Notes: generated by a model from the sequence alone, not told the origin. Positions 36,338 to 45,159 are shown, counted from the first letter of the stretch. The stretch is 64,000 nucleotides of DNA from Pseudoalteromonas luteoviolacea NCIMB 1942 (GCF_001625595.1 NZ_AUXT01000046.1:1-64000); one strand, 5' to 3'. Numbers and translations are program-made.

Positions 36338-36982
36338 ATGAAATCTATTCAAGCAGCAATTTTATTAACCAGTGTGAGTTTTGCCAGTGTGAATAGTGCC
36401 GCACAGCCGTTAACTGAAAGCGAAGTAAAAATACTAAAACAAAATGTCGTGACGTATATGAGCGCTTGGAATGTTTTGGATGAGAACGAAAGAGTAACTG
36501 TGTTAGAAAAGGCAACTAACCCAGGTTTTGTATATCAAGATCCAAGCTCAGCGGGTTACGTGATCAATAACGCCCAACTGGTGAGTAACTGGATAGGTGG
36601 TTTTCAAGGACAAATTCGTGATTACGGACTCTGGCCTCATGATGCCACTTTGGTGTCAAATATCGAAGTACACGGTAGCGTTGATTCGGCAAATATCAGA
36701 TTCGATTGGCATATTACAGCACTTGGCGGTGCGGTGTCGGTTGCACAAGGCGTAGACTATGGCACTGCCTCCAATTTAAAGCTCAATAGCATTACTGGAT
36801 TTTTTGGTGCACTTACACCTAAGTGCCAATCTCCAAAGTGGCAAGTTGGTGAAACATATGTGAGCGATAGCTTGGTGACTTTTAAAGATGCAATTTATCA
36901 AGCTAAATGGTGGACTCAAGCTACACCAGAGGAAGATACCGAAGTTTGGGTTAAGCTGCACGATTGCACAAACTCAATCTAA
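36338..36982 (+). CDS. Secreted NTF2-like protein with chitin-binding type-3 domain
   Basis: This 214-residue protein has a signal peptide (AAILLTSVSFASVNSAAQ). Residues about 28-160 are a SnoaL/NTF2-like domain (YMSAWNVLDENERVTVLEKA, PGFVYQDPSS). Residues 165-212 form a CBM5/12-like domain: WQVGETYVSDSLVTFKDAIYQAKWWTQ (in parts), with the AKWWT aromatic platform and a flanking Cys pair. This small domain normally targets chitinases to chitin. Its fusion to an NTF2-like fold is unusual. The function is unknown. Confidence 0.85.
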   Translation: MKSIQAAILLTSVSFASVNSAAQPLTESEVKILKQNVVTYMSAWNVLDENERVTVLEKATNPGFVYQDPSSAGYVINNAQLVSNWIGGFQGQIRDYGLWPHDATLVSNIEVHGSVDSANIRFDWHITALGGAVSVAQGVDYGTASNLKLNSITGFFGALTPKCQSPKWQVGETYVSDSLVTFKDAIYQAKWWTQATPEEDTEVWVKLHDCTNSI

Positions 36983-37109
36983 TCTAACTTCTAGTTAGCA
37001 ACAAGGGCAGCACAATTAGCTGCCTTTTTTGTTTTTTCAGAATTGTTCGAAAGTTTATTTTTGAACGCTGCCATATAGCTTTAGCAATAACAAAATAAAG
37101 GAATATTGA

Positions 37110-37611
37110 ATGGCTACTCAACACTATATTGTCGATCGTTCATTACATTGGCTTGCCGCATGTTTAATCTTGTTTATATTGATGAAGATGAGCGCCCAAA
37201 TTCATACCATTAATTATCAAATAAAGGGTCAAGTTTTGCACCGTCAGGATGCAATTCAAACACATGCTTTGATGCGCTAGGTGTATTTGTCTTAACTTTT
37301 GCACGATTTGTTAGGGAAAAATGTTTTATTGCAAAGCTCTCTAGGCAACCTCTAAGCGGCAAACGTCACAAGTTTTTTGTGTAATCCGTGCATGCATGCT
37401 TTTACCTCTTACAGGCCTGGTCATTACAGGATTAGGTATGGTTGTTAACGCTGAGGTAGCGATACAATTATTCGGTGTTCAGTTATCTGATATTGTTAAC
37501 AATGATGGGCGGTTCTACTCGAAGTTGCTGGATGTATATTTGCAGCTGATATTCATACTTTGGTGTTTGATTGCCTTTCATTTTGCAGGCGTGTTCTACG
37601 CGCGTCGTTAA
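37110..37611 (+). pseudogene. Cytochrome b561, broken
   Basis: Dihaem cytochromes b561 have four helices and four conserved His ligands. Three frames together give the family: MATQHYIVDRSLHWLAACL (His ligand in LHW), HRQDAIQTHALM, then after a frameshift near 37276 VLTFARFVREK, SRQPLSGKRHKFFV with an in-frame TAA at about 37380, then SVHAC-like sequence and LTGLVITGLGMVVNAEVAIQLFG to LIAFHFAGVFYARR. At least two indels plus a stop prevent expression. The last 71 residues remain open but lack half of the haem sites. Confidence 0.85.
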
Positions 37612-37635
37612 GGCGTTTAAAGCACATAAACAAAT

Positions 37636-37660
37636 AAGGTGTGATAATTTCCCACACCTT
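37636..37660 (-). terminator. Terminator of the class-V aminotransferase gene
   Basis: AAGGTGTG and CACACCTT form an eight-pair stem. On the minus strand it lies 14 bases after the aminotransferase stop and is followed by TTATTTGTTT. Confidence 0.6.
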
Positions 37661-37673
37661 AAATACGGGTCTA

Positions 37674-38789
37674 TTAACCTAACGTATCTTCTAACGCAGC
37701 GAGGAGCAGAGCTATGCTCTGCTCTTGCGCAGTGGTGCCCATTAAGCCTATTCGCCATGTTTTGCCTGCGAGTTGACCAAGCCCTGCACCAATCTCAAGG
37801 TTATACTTATTCAAAAGGGTCGTGCGTACTTGGGCATCATGGACACCGTTAGGAACAATTACTGAGTTTAACTGAGGCAAGCGGTGATCTTCATCTACCA
37901 AAAAGCCAATGCCAAGGCGTGTAAGGCCAGTATGTAGAACTTTATGCATTTGAGAATGTCTTTGCCAAGCGTCTTCTAAGCCCTCTTGTTTAAGCATTAA
38001 TAATGATTCATGCAGGGCATAAAGAGAGTTAATTGGGGCAGTGTGGTGATAGCTGCGCTTGCCCTCACCAGACCAATAGTCCATTACAAGCGACTGGTCT
38101 AAAAACCAGCTAGGTACTTTGGTTTTTCGCTGTTTTAGTACGTCAACAGCTTTATCACTAAAGCTCACAGGAGAAATTCCGGGTACACAAGACAAGCACT
38201 TTTGAGAGCCTGAGTAAATTGCATCGATACCCCAGTCATCCACCTTTAACTCGCAGCCCCCCAATGATGTCACGGCGTCAACTATCGTTAATACATCATA
38301 TTGTTGTGCCAATTCACAAAGAGACTTGGCATCACTGCGTGTGCCCGTGGAGGTTTCTGCATGAACAAAAGCGAGGGCCTTCGCATCTGGGTTCGCAGCA
38401 AGGGCGTCTGCGACTTTCTCTACAGATACAGGTTCTCCCCATTTGTCTTCAACAACTATAGGCAGAGCACCGACACGTTCTACGTTCTCTTTTAATCGAT
38501 TTCCAAATACGCCATTAATACACACAACAACTTTGTCATGAGGTTCTATTAAGTTAACGATGCACGCTTCCATACCGGCTGAGCCAGGAGCCGATAACGC
38601 AATCGTAAACTCGTTCTTGGTGCAAAATGCGTATTGCAAGAGCTGTTTTATTTCATCCATTAGCCCTATGAATTGCGGGTCTAAATGCCCAACGGTTGGT
38701 CTTGCTAGGGCCCCTAAAACGCGAGGCGATACATTTGACGGACCCGGACCCATTAGGGTACGAGGTGTTGGATTAAATGATTCGAACAT
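37674..38789 (-). CDS. Class-V aminotransferase (alanine-glyoxylate / serine-pyruvate type)
   Basis: This 371-residue PLP enzyme moves an amino group from alanine or serine to glyoxylate or another keto acid. Features: NPTPRTLMGPGPSNVSPRVL at the start, APGSAGMEACIVNL, ETSTGTRSD, the PLP-binding Asp in VDAVTSLGG, the Schiff-base Lys in YSGSQKCLSCVPG, and GKRSYHHTAPIN. The length matches the family. A LysR regulator lies upstream in the same direction, but a gap of about 180 bases suggests a separate promoter. The exact substrate pair cannot be assigned. Confidence 0.92.
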   Translation of the reverse strand: MFESFNPTPRTLMGPGPSNVSPRVLGALARPTVGHLDPQFIGLMDEIKQLLQYAFCTKNEFTIALSAPGSAGMEACIVNLIEPHDKVVVCINGVFGNRLKENVERVGALPIVVEDKWGEPVSVEKVADALAANPDAKALAFVHAETSTGTRSDAKSLCELAQQYDVLTIVDAVTSLGGCELKVDDWGIDAIYSGSQKCLSCVPGISPVSFSDKAVDVLKQRKTKVPSWFLDQSLVMDYWSGEGKRSYHHTAPINSLYALHESLLMLKQEGLEDAWQRHSQMHKVLHTGLTRLGIGFLVDEDHRLPQLNSVIVPNGVHDAQVRTTLLNKYNLEIGAGLGQLAGKTWRIGLMGTTAQEQSIALLLAALEDTLG

Positions 38790-38973
38790 AAAATTCCCGT
38801 TTTAATTTAATTGTTCTAAACGAATATGCGCACCAAGAGCTGCATAGATTGAGACCTCCATTGTGGGCATTGTGTCGCTTATTTTCCAGTCTTGAGATCA
38901 AAAAAACAACGGGCAGTCAATCCCGCGCTTGGGCGAATACTTATGTATTTTATGTGTTTTATGCCACGGTTAC

Positions 38974-39825
38974 TTAATCGAATTGGGCTTTTAACCAATT
39001 AATGAATTGTGTTTGATTTTGAGTCATAGAAGCCGTAGGACTTACTAAATAGTAACCAAGCTGTGATGGCAGCGCACAATAGTTAGATTGAATTATTACT
39101 TGGCTTGAAATCGCGTTCTTAACAAGTGTGTTTGAACAAAATACCAGCCCTAAACCGGCGATGGCCTCGTAAATACAATAGGACTCTTGGTCGAAGTACA
39201 CGACCTCAAACGTACTGACGTCAAGCTCATTATACTGTAACCATAGCTGCCACGGTGGCTCTGGTAAACTAGGGTTCTTCCATTTGGGAATATAGACTCT
39301 AACGAGCTCTTTGTTTGCGCACTTTCTTAAATTTTCGGATGTTCCATATACGTTAAATAACTCCAAAGTAAGCCGAGCATGTTGGGCAATATTTCGAGTA
39401 TCGCCAAAGCGAATAGAAATGGCTTGAGGATCATGGCTTAATTGTTCACCGCTGGCGATTTCTATTTCCAGTTCGGGATGGCTCTTGGTAAGGGTACGAA
39501 GCTGCGGTATTAAAAATTGCGCTGCAAATGACGACGTAGTTTGTATTTTTACTTTGTGGTTTTGTGTCTCTAAAGCATGTATTGCGTTTTCAATCGCACT
39601 GAAACCCGATAATGTCGCGCTTGCCAAAAATTCCCCCGATTCAGTCAATGAGACTTCCCGTGTTTTGCGCACAAATAATTCAATAGCCAGCCGAGACTCA
39701 AGGTTACTGATGTGATGTGAAACAGCCGTAGCGCTGATGTTCAGCTCTTGTGCTGCCATTTTAAAACTACAATGACGCGCTGCTGCATCAAATACTCTCA
39801 GCGCTTGCAATGATACTTTACCCAT
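38974..39825 (-). CDS. LysR-family regulator, GcvA-like
   Basis: This 283-residue protein has a LysR DNA-binding domain of the GcvA type (LQALRVFDAAARHCSFKMAAQELNISATAVSHHISNLE, in parts) and a short effector domain. It lies between an aminotransferase (same strand) and azoR (divergent), both possible targets. GcvA-like regulators often control amino-acid genes, which favours the aminotransferase. Confidence 0.9.
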   Translation of the reverse strand: MGKVSLQALRVFDAAARHCSFKMAAQELNISATAVSHHISNLESRLAIELFVRKTREVSLTESGEFLASATLSGFSAIENAIHALETQNHKVKIQTTSSFAAQFLIPQLRTLTKSHPELEIEIASGEQLSHDPQAISIRFGDTRNIAQHARLTLELFNVYGTSENLRKCANKELVRVYIPKWKNPSLPEPPWQLWLQYNELDVSTFEVVYFDQESYCIYEAIAGLGLVFCSNTLVKNAISSQVIIQSNYCALPSQLGYYLVSPTASMTQNQTQFINWLKAQFD

Positions 39826-39957
39826 CTTCAGCCTCTTCTTAGTTAATGATTGCAGTATACATGAGTAAAAGTTATTTATAAGTGTTTCCTATTCATTTGT
39901 CAGTTACGAGCGGTAAACGCACAATGAGTTACACATAAACGTTATGAGAAAATCAAA

Positions 39958-40617
39958 ATGACTCAATTACTTCATATAGATGCTAGTATTCGTATGCGCA
40001 AAAACGACAACCCAAATCATGACTCAATTTCCAAAAGGTTAGCGCATAGCTTTGTTAAGCAACTTAAAGAAAATACACCTATAGAAAATTACACCTATAG
40101 AGATGTTGGTACAAACCCGCCTCCATTTACTGATCAGGAATGGCTTGGAGCGGTTTTTACTCCCAAGGAAAAACGCACTGAAGAACAACAGCGGCAGTTG
40201 AAAATATCGGATACTCTCATTGGTGAGTTAAAGGAGGCTGAAATTGTGGTGATATCAACGCCAATGTACAACTATGGTATGCCGGCCCAATTGAAAGCTT
40301 GGTTTGATCAGATAATAAGGGTGAATGAAACCTTTAGTTTTGACCTAGCGCGTGGGGATTTTCCGTTGACGCCGACTTTGTCGGGGAAAACTCTCGTGCT
40401 CTTAACGTCATGTGGCGAGTTTGGCTTTGAATCTGGCGGTATCAGGGAGAGTATGAACCATTTGGCCCCACACATACGCACTTTGTCCAAGTATCTTGGG
40501 TGTGGGCAGGTATATGAAATTGCATCTGAATATCAGGAGTTTGCCGACCTTAGGCATCAAGCCTCTTTAGAGGGTGCGTTTGCAAAGGCACGTGACCTTG
40601 CAAAACAACTTGCCTAA
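39958..40617 (+). CDS. azoR: FMN-dependent NADH-azoreductase
   Basis: This 219-residue flavodoxin-fold enzyme reduces quinones and azo compounds with NAD(P)H. Visible family features: LLHIDASIR at the start with the FMN phosphate loop, ISTPMYNYGMPAQLKAWFDQIIR (the FMN-contacting PMYNYGMPAQLK), and LTSCGEFGFESGG. It is slightly longer than E. coli AzoR (201 residues). It is divergent from a LysR gene with 132 bases between. Confidence 0.88.
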   Translation: MTQLLHIDASIRMRKNDNPNHDSISKRLAHSFVKQLKENTPIENYTYRDVGTNPPPFTDQEWLGAVFTPKEKRTEEQQRQLKISDTLIGELKEAEIVVISTPMYNYGMPAQLKAWFDQIIRVNETFSFDLARGDFPLTPTLSGKTLVLLTSCGEFGFESGGIRESMNHLAPHIRTLSKYLGCGQVYEIASEYQEFADLRHQASLEGAFAKARDLAKQLA

Positions 40618-40722
40618 TATTCGATTTAAACAGCAAAAATTAACTTTGCTGTTTACTTTCGGTCGTTACAAATTCTATCATCTCTTTAATTCCGAATGGC
40701 GCCAATAGGAACAGAGACTTTG

Positions 40723-41199
40723 ATGGATAGACACAGTCACTCGTCAGTGAAGACAATATGCGAAGACTATTTTAATCGAATTGACCAGCCAGTTCAGTAC
40801 TTAGAGAGCTGGCATTTTTGTGACAATGAAAAAGATGCAAACGAGTGTTTGTCTTTGGTGTTGGCGGGCATTAAGAAAGCCACTTCTCCCCCACTATGGT
40901 GGTATCAAGCCAATAAGTTTGAATTACCTAAAGTCGGTGATCTCAACGCTGTTACTGACTGGGGTGGGATTGCTAGTTGTATTATTAAGACCGTCAGCGT
41001 TGATATTGTACCATTCGATGAAGTTGATGCCACTTACGCATTTTTGGAAGGTGAGGGTGATAAAAGCTTAGATTATTGGCGGCGCGTTCATTGGGATTAT
41101 TATCACCGTGAACTTGCGGATACTGATTTTTCACCCACTAAAAGCATGCCAATCATCTGCGAAGAGTTTAAAGTGGTGTATCAGTTAGGTGGTTTATGA
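40723..41199 (+). CDS. ASCH-domain protein
   Basis: This 158-residue protein has an ASCH domain, a PUA-like fold expected to bind RNA or modified nucleosides: SLVLAGIKKATSPPLWWYQ (the G-KxAT loop), KVGDLNAVTDWGGIASCIIKT, PFDEVDATYAFLEGEGDKS, WRRVHWDYYHREL. ATG 40723 has GAGA nearby; the in-frame ATG 40696 has no ribosome site. It overlaps the HAD gene by four bases, indicating coupling. The function is unknown. Confidence 0.85.
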   Translation: MDRHSHSSVKTICEDYFNRIDQPVQYLESWHFCDNEKDANECLSLVLAGIKKATSPPLWWYQANKFELPKVGDLNAVTDWGGIASCIIKTVSVDIVPFDEVDATYAFLEGEGDKSLDYWRRVHWDYYHRELADTDFSPTKSMPIICEEFKVVYQLGGL

Positions 41200-41843
41200 T
41201 TGAAGCTGTGATTTTCGATATGGATGGGACTTTGATTGATTCAGAGCCTATGTGGAAAGAAGCAGAAAAGGCGGTATTTAGCGGGTTAGGTGTTGACGTC
41301 ACTGAACAACTAGCGCAACAAAGTGCATCAATGACTACCATTGAAGCGTCCGCATTTTGGTATAGCCACAACCCTTGGCACGGGCCGAGCATTGAAGAAG
41401 TGGCGAATAGGGTAGTGACTCGTGTTGGTGACTTAATTTCAAAGCATGGTTCGGCCCTTGACGGTGTGCATGACACATTGGCATTGCTTGAAAAAAATCA
41501 GGTTAAGATTGGTCTTGCGACCAATGCCCCTCAGCGATTAATTCCCATTGTATTAGACAAACTGGGTATCGCCGCATATTTCTCTGTTTGCTGTTCATCA
41601 GATAATGAACTTGAGGGAAAGCCCCATCCCGCGATTTATTTATCTGCTGCTAAAGCTTTAGATGTGTGTCCGTCGAATTGCTTGGCTGTTGAGGATTCAG
41701 GCACTGGGGTGTTAGCCGCAAAAGCGGCCAATATGCGCACACTCGCCGTACCGCATGGTAATGAGTGCGATCATCAAAAATTTGATTTATCAGACTTCAA
41801 ACTCAGAAATTTGACGGAGTTTGAACTTGAGCATTTGGCTTGA
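41196..41843 (+). CDS. hxpB: HAD-family sugar-phosphate phosphatase, HxpB-like
   Basis: This 215-residue HAD hydrolase has all four motifs: the nucleophile DMDGTLIDSE (Asp9/Asp11), the Thr/Ser motif GLATNAP, the Lys in LEGKPHPAIYL, and the acidic VEDSGTGVLAA. The cap and overall match resemble hexitol / 2-deoxyglucose-6-phosphate phosphatase YniC (HxpB). Substrate choice in this family is broad, so the symbol is tentative. It is coupled to the ASCH gene by ATGA. Confidence 0.85.
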   Translation: MIEAVIFDMDGTLIDSEPMWKEAEKAVFSGLGVDVTEQLAQQSASMTTIEASAFWYSHNPWHGPSIEEVANRVVTRVGDLISKHGSALDGVHDTLALLEKNQVKIGLATNAPQRLIPIVLDKLGIAAYFSVCCSSDNELEGKPHPAIYLSAAKALDVCPSNCLAVEDSGTGVLAAKAANMRTLAVPHGNECDHQKFDLSDFKLRNLTEFELEHLA

Positions 41844-42014
41844 TATACGCCTTTCTTGATATATGCATTTATAATAAAGGTGAGTAAATCGTATTTTTGC
41901 GTCAAAGCCTGTATTTAAGCGGCCAACAACACACCGTGAAATTTGCATTTATAGCGGGGTATGACAGGCACAAATCATTGTTGGGCAAACAACTTGCGGT
42001 ATAAAGGGAAGGAC

Positions 42015-42374
42015 ATGAGGATTTTAATCGTTGATGACACTTATTTTATGCGCGAACTTATTAGTGAAAGTTTGCAAGAGCGTGGTTTCAGAGAATTGAC
42101 ACAAGCGGCCAATGGTGAGGAAGCTTTGAGTGCTTTGTCTGATGAGCACTATGACCTGATCGTTACTGATTGGAATATGCCAAAAATTGACGGTGTTGAG
42201 TTAATAAAAAAAATGAAACGTGAGCCCGCTTATAGTCACATTAAAATCATTATGCTAACAGGGGATACGTCCCCTGAAAAAGTGCAACAAATGAGTCAGC
42301 TTGGCGTTAATGCGTACATATCTAAACCCTTCACTCCAGAGTCTTTGTCAGATTTGGTGGTTAAGCTCGCCTAA
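42015..42374 (+). CDS. CheY-like single-domain response regulator
   Basis: This 119-residue protein is a lone receiver domain: acidic pair in LIVDDTYFMRE, phosphorylated Asp in LIVTDWNMPKIDG, Thr in IIMLTGD, and Lys in AYISKPFTP. AAGGGAAGG precedes ATG 42015. No histidine kinase or chemotaxis gene is nearby, so its partner is unknown. Confidence 0.92.
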   Translation: MRILIVDDTYFMRELISESLQERGFRELTQAANGEEALSALSDEHYDLIVTDWNMPKIDGVELIKKMKREPAYSHIKIIMLTGDTSPEKVQQMSQLGVNAYISKPFTPESLSDLVVKLA

Positions 42375-42483
42375 ACTAACGACCAAAATTAATTCCCTCC
42401 AGCTGTCCTAAACACTTGAAAAAGTTTACTAACGCAGAGACTATAAGCGCACTTTTATCCATTAACCAGAAACGGAAATTATC

Positions 42484-42873
42484 ATGACGAAAGTTTTACA
42501 TACAGAGTCAGCACCTGCGGCAATCGGTCCATACGTACAAGGTGTAGATTTGGGCAATATGGTTTTGACTTCAGGCCAAATCCCAGTAAATCCATCGACA
42601 GGTGATGTGCCTGAAGCTATTGCAGACCAAGCGCGACAGTCTCTTGAAAATGTAAAAGCCGTGGTCGAGTCGTCAGGCTTAGCTGTTGGCGACATCGTTA
42701 AGTTGACTGTATTTGTAAAAGATCTCAATGATTTTGGTACGGTAAACGAAGTATATGGTCAGTTCTTTGACGAGCATAATGTTGCCAACTATCCAGCGCG
42801 CTCTTGCGTTGAGGTTGCTCGATTACCAAAAGACGTAAACATTGAAATTGAAGCAATTGCTGTACGCAAGTAG
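42484..42873 (+). CDS. ridA: RidA family enamine/imine deaminase
   Basis: This 129-residue Rid protein hydrolyses reactive enamines such as 2-aminoacrylate made by PLP enzymes. The key residues are visible: AAIGPYVQGVDLGNMVLTSGQIPV, VVESSGLAVGDIVKLTVFV, and YPARSCVEVARLP with the catalytic Arg of PARS. The length is standard. A second, nonsense-mutated Rid-family gene follows directly. Confidence 0.94.
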   Translation: MTKVLHTESAPAAIGPYVQGVDLGNMVLTSGQIPVNPSTGDVPEAIADQARQSLENVKAVVESSGLAVGDIVKLTVFVKDLNDFGTVNEVYGQFFDEHNVANYPARSCVEVARLPKDVNIEIEAIAVRK

Positions 42874-42957
42874 TTTGAATTCATAAAAAGGAGCGTAAGC
42901 TCCTTTTAAATTCAGCTGTTAATTTTTCAAGTAACTCAATGATCAAGGAGTAGTTTG

Positions 42958-43311
42958 GTGATTGAACGAAAGCGCGGAATATACGAAGGGCGTAATAAAT
43001 CTTCAGCGTACAAAGACCTAGTTTGGACAGTAGCAACCTCTGTTGATACTCAAGTAGATATGGCGCAGTAAACGCAGCATACCTTAAATATTATCCAAGA
43101 TAATATGCTTGAGCTTGGCTCGGACAAAAGCCAAATTGTTTCGGCGCAGATGTACATTTCCAGTATGAATTACAAGCCGATTGTGGACGAGATATGGAGA
43201 GCTTGGTTAGGTCCTAACCCAGAACATTGGCCTCAGCGCGCATGCTTAGGTGTGAGCTTGGAAGGAGATGTGTTGATCGAAGTGACAGTTACTGCTGTTA
43301 GAGCTCAATAG
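42958..43311 (+). pseudogene. Second Rid-family protein with in-frame stop
   Basis: The frame starts at GTG 42958 after AAGGAGTAGTTTG and reads VIERKRGIYEGRNKSSAYKDL, then VWTVATSVDTQVDMAQ. A single TAA at 43069-43071 interrupts it, and the same frame continues LNIIQDNMLELGSDKSQIVSAQ, GPNPEHWPQRACLGVSLEGDVLIEVTVTAVRAQ (in parts). It is full-length apart from this one codon. PQRAC keeps the Rid-type Arg. It is a pseudogene if the base is real. Confidence 0.85.
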
Positions 43312-43332
43312 TTATTTAAGGAAATCCCCGAC

Positions 43333-43773
43333 ATGCTTGAACTACTGCAATCTCAGCCTGAAGAGGTGGGCGCTTTTATTGCCATGGAACAAGAAAGTAG
43401 TACTTTGGCACATATAATTCCATATGCGAAAGAAGCACATTTAGAAGCTATGTCTAATGAGCACATCGTCTATTTATCAATTTATGCCGAGCAAAAGTTG
43501 GCAGGGTTCATGATTCTGGCTATTGATCAAGAGAAAAGTGTGGAATTTAGACGCATCGTTATCTCCAACAAAGGCAAAGGAGTTGGCCAAAAAGCGGTTG
43601 CGTTAATGGAAGCATACTGTGTGGAAAGTCTTAAGCGTAAACATATATGGCTTGATGTATTTGAGAAAAATGCTCGTGGTATTCATATTTATACAAAGCT
43701 TGGGTACAGTCAGTTTGACGAAGCAATACACGCGGGCAGCAAGCTGATACTCATGGAAAAGTCACTCGCTTAG
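43333..43773 (+). CDS. GNAT acetyltransferase
   Basis: This 146-residue protein has a GNAT core: LAGFMILAIDQEKSVEFRRIVIS, the CoA loop KGKGVGQKAVALMEAY, and WLDVFEKNARGIHIYTKLGYSQ. The substrate is unknown. It lies after the broken Rid gene, only 21 bases away, and may share its transcript. Confidence 0.88.
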   Translation: MLELLQSQPEEVGAFIAMEQESSTLAHIIPYAKEAHLEAMSNEHIVYLSIYAEQKLAGFMILAIDQEKSVEFRRIVISNKGKGVGQKAVALMEAYCVESLKRKHIWLDVFEKNARGIHIYTKLGYSQFDEAIHAGSKLILMEKSLA

Positions 43774-43828
43774 GACCTTAATACGCGTAGAACTTGACTT
43801 AAATGAACTTTGAAGGCAAGATGAAATT

Positions 43829-43882
43829 ATGAACAGAATGAGATTCAACTTTATGCGTCGAATTATCATCATCATTCCTTAG
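43829..43882 (+). CDS. Leader peptide with five consecutive Ile codons
   Basis: MNRMRFNFMRRIIIIIP is a 17-residue open frame with AAGGCAAG upstream. Five Ile codons in a row sit immediately before the final Pro and stop, as in attenuator leaders where ribosome stalling reports shortage of one amino acid. The stop lies in hairpin CATTCC-TTA-GGAATG, and a terminator follows at 43914-43940. Isoleucine control would normally govern ilv or thr genes, but the next gene is a P-loop kinase. Confidence 0.65.
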   Translation: MNRMRFNFMRRIIIIIP

Positions 43883-43913
43883 GAATGGTGGGGATATGCA
43901 GTGCGTAGATATC

Positions 43914-43940
43914 AAACCCGCCCTAGTAGGCGGTTTTTTT
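43914..43940 (+). terminator. Attenuator terminator downstream of the leader peptide
   Basis: CCGCC and GGCGG with flanking A/T pairs form a stem followed by seven T residues. It lies between the leader peptide and the P-loop kinase gene and could end transcription before that gene. It could also simply terminate the upstream GNAT transcript. Confidence 0.8.
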
Positions 43941-43980
43941 ATTTCTGCCTCCAGGGAGAGTATTTAATCAAGGAGGTAGC

Positions 43981-44487
43981 ATGAAAAAAGTAATGGTATT
44001 CGGCAAACCGGGGAGTGGAAAATCCACGTTGAGTAAGCGCCTAGCGAATAAACTAGGGTTGCCTTTACATCAAATTGATTTGATGGCATATAAGCCCAAC
44101 GGGTTGGCTGTTGAACGAAGCCAATTTGAGCAGGTGCATTCGCGCTTGCTATGTTCAGAAAGTTGGATCAGTGACGGGCTTGGGCCAATTAGTGCATTTA
44201 ATCAAAGGCTAGAGTTAGCCGACACGTTAATCTATATCGACTTGCCGTATAGTATAAGTTATTGGTTGGTGACAAAGCGCTTATTTAAGAGCATTTATAA
44301 AAAGCCAGAAGGGTGGCCCGAGGGCTGCTCTGTCTTAAAGGGGACAATTGAATCTTATAAATTTTTAGGCCGCTCCCGAGCTTTTTGGAATGATGATTTT
44401 TTTAAAGTTTTGCAGCAAAAAGGGAAAGGGAAAAGCATTCATCGAGTAAAGTCTTTGGCGGAACTGTCTGAACTATGCACACACTAA
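43981..44487 (+). CDS. P-loop nucleoside/adenylate-kinase-like protein
   Basis: This 168-residue protein has a Walker A motif at the N-terminus (MVFGKPGSGKSTLSKRLANKL) and matches the DNA-topology-modulation / FlaR-like adenylate-kinase-related family (HQIDLMAYKPNG, WISDGLG, ADTLIYIDLPYSISYWLVTKRL). It probably phosphorylates a nucleotide or small molecule. AAGGAGG precedes the ATG. It is preceded by an attenuator-like leader, which is unexpected for this family. Confidence 0.85.
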   Translation: MKKVMVFGKPGSGKSTLSKRLANKLGLPLHQIDLMAYKPNGLAVERSQFEQVHSRLLCSESWISDGLGPISAFNQRLELADTLIYIDLPYSISYWLVTKRLFKSIYKKPEGWPEGCSVLKGTIESYKFLGRSRAFWNDDFFKVLQQKGKGKSIHRVKSLAELSELCTH

Positions 44488-44514
44488 ATCAATAACAATT
44501 GACGAGATATAAAC

Positions 44515-44540
44515 GGGCGATACCATTTCAATTATCGCCC
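44515..44540 (+). terminator. Terminator after the P-loop kinase
   Basis: GGGCGATA and TATCGCCC pair perfectly around a ten-base loop between two convergent genes; the following T run is weak, so it may serve both strands. Confidence 0.6.
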
Positions 44541-44581
44541 AAATTAGGAGTTACAAGCGAATAGAGAAAGCTACTCGTGCG

Positions 44582-45064
44582 TCAATCATCTTGATCCAGT
44601 GTAGCTTGCAATAACGATTCAGTTTGAATAGCGATATCTTTCATCTTAATCGCATATTGCTCTAATGCTTTTTGTTCAGGATTTTCTGCTACAAATTTGG
44701 GCACAGGTATTGGGTAACCCGCTTGATCCATTGCGATAAAACTAATTATACAGTGATTGGTTTCAACCATATGTTGATTTTGTGGATCTCCACAACGCAC
44801 TTGGATAAAAATTTGCATACTGGTTTTGCCGGTATGTGCAATTTTTGCTGATACTTCAACAATTTGACCGACTAAAATAGGGCGGTGGAACCTTACACCC
44901 GCAACCGACACCGTTACACAGTAAGCGCCACTCCAGCCTGCTGAACAAGCGTAGCCAGCCTGATCTATCCATTTCATCACCACGCCACCATGCACTTTTC
45001 CGCCAAAGTTGACATCGGTAGGTTCTGCTAAGAATCTGAAAATGACTTCTGATTGATTGGCCAT
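44582..45064 (-). CDS. Acyl-CoA thioesterase (hotdog fold)
   Basis: This 160-residue YciA-type thioesterase hydrolyses acyl-CoA. It shows EPTDVNFGGKVHGGVVMKWIDQAGY (in parts), with the Asn/Asp and HGG catalytic region, and GVRFHRPILVGQIVEVSA. ATG 45064 fits the family start (MANQSEVIFRFLAEP). The longer frame to 45208 overlaps the end of etfD and lacks a ribosome site. It sits directly after etfD on the same strand, consistent with fatty-acid or branched-chain acyl-CoA metabolism. Confidence 0.9.
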   Translation of the reverse strand: MANQSEVIFRFLAEPTDVNFGGKVHGGVVMKWIDQAGYACSAGWSGAYCVTVSVAGVRFHRPILVGQIVEVSAKIAHTGKTSMQIFIQVRCGDPQNQHMVETNHCIISFIAMDQAGYPIPVPKFVAENPEQKALEQYAIKMKDIAIQTESLLQATLDQDD

Positions 45065-45159
45065 ACACGCCTCAATTGTTGCTGAGTATGGTCTAAGTAT
45101 AGAGAAAAAGGGGCATTTCGCCCCTCGCAATTTGAGAAATAGTAAAAATTGGTTGGTTA

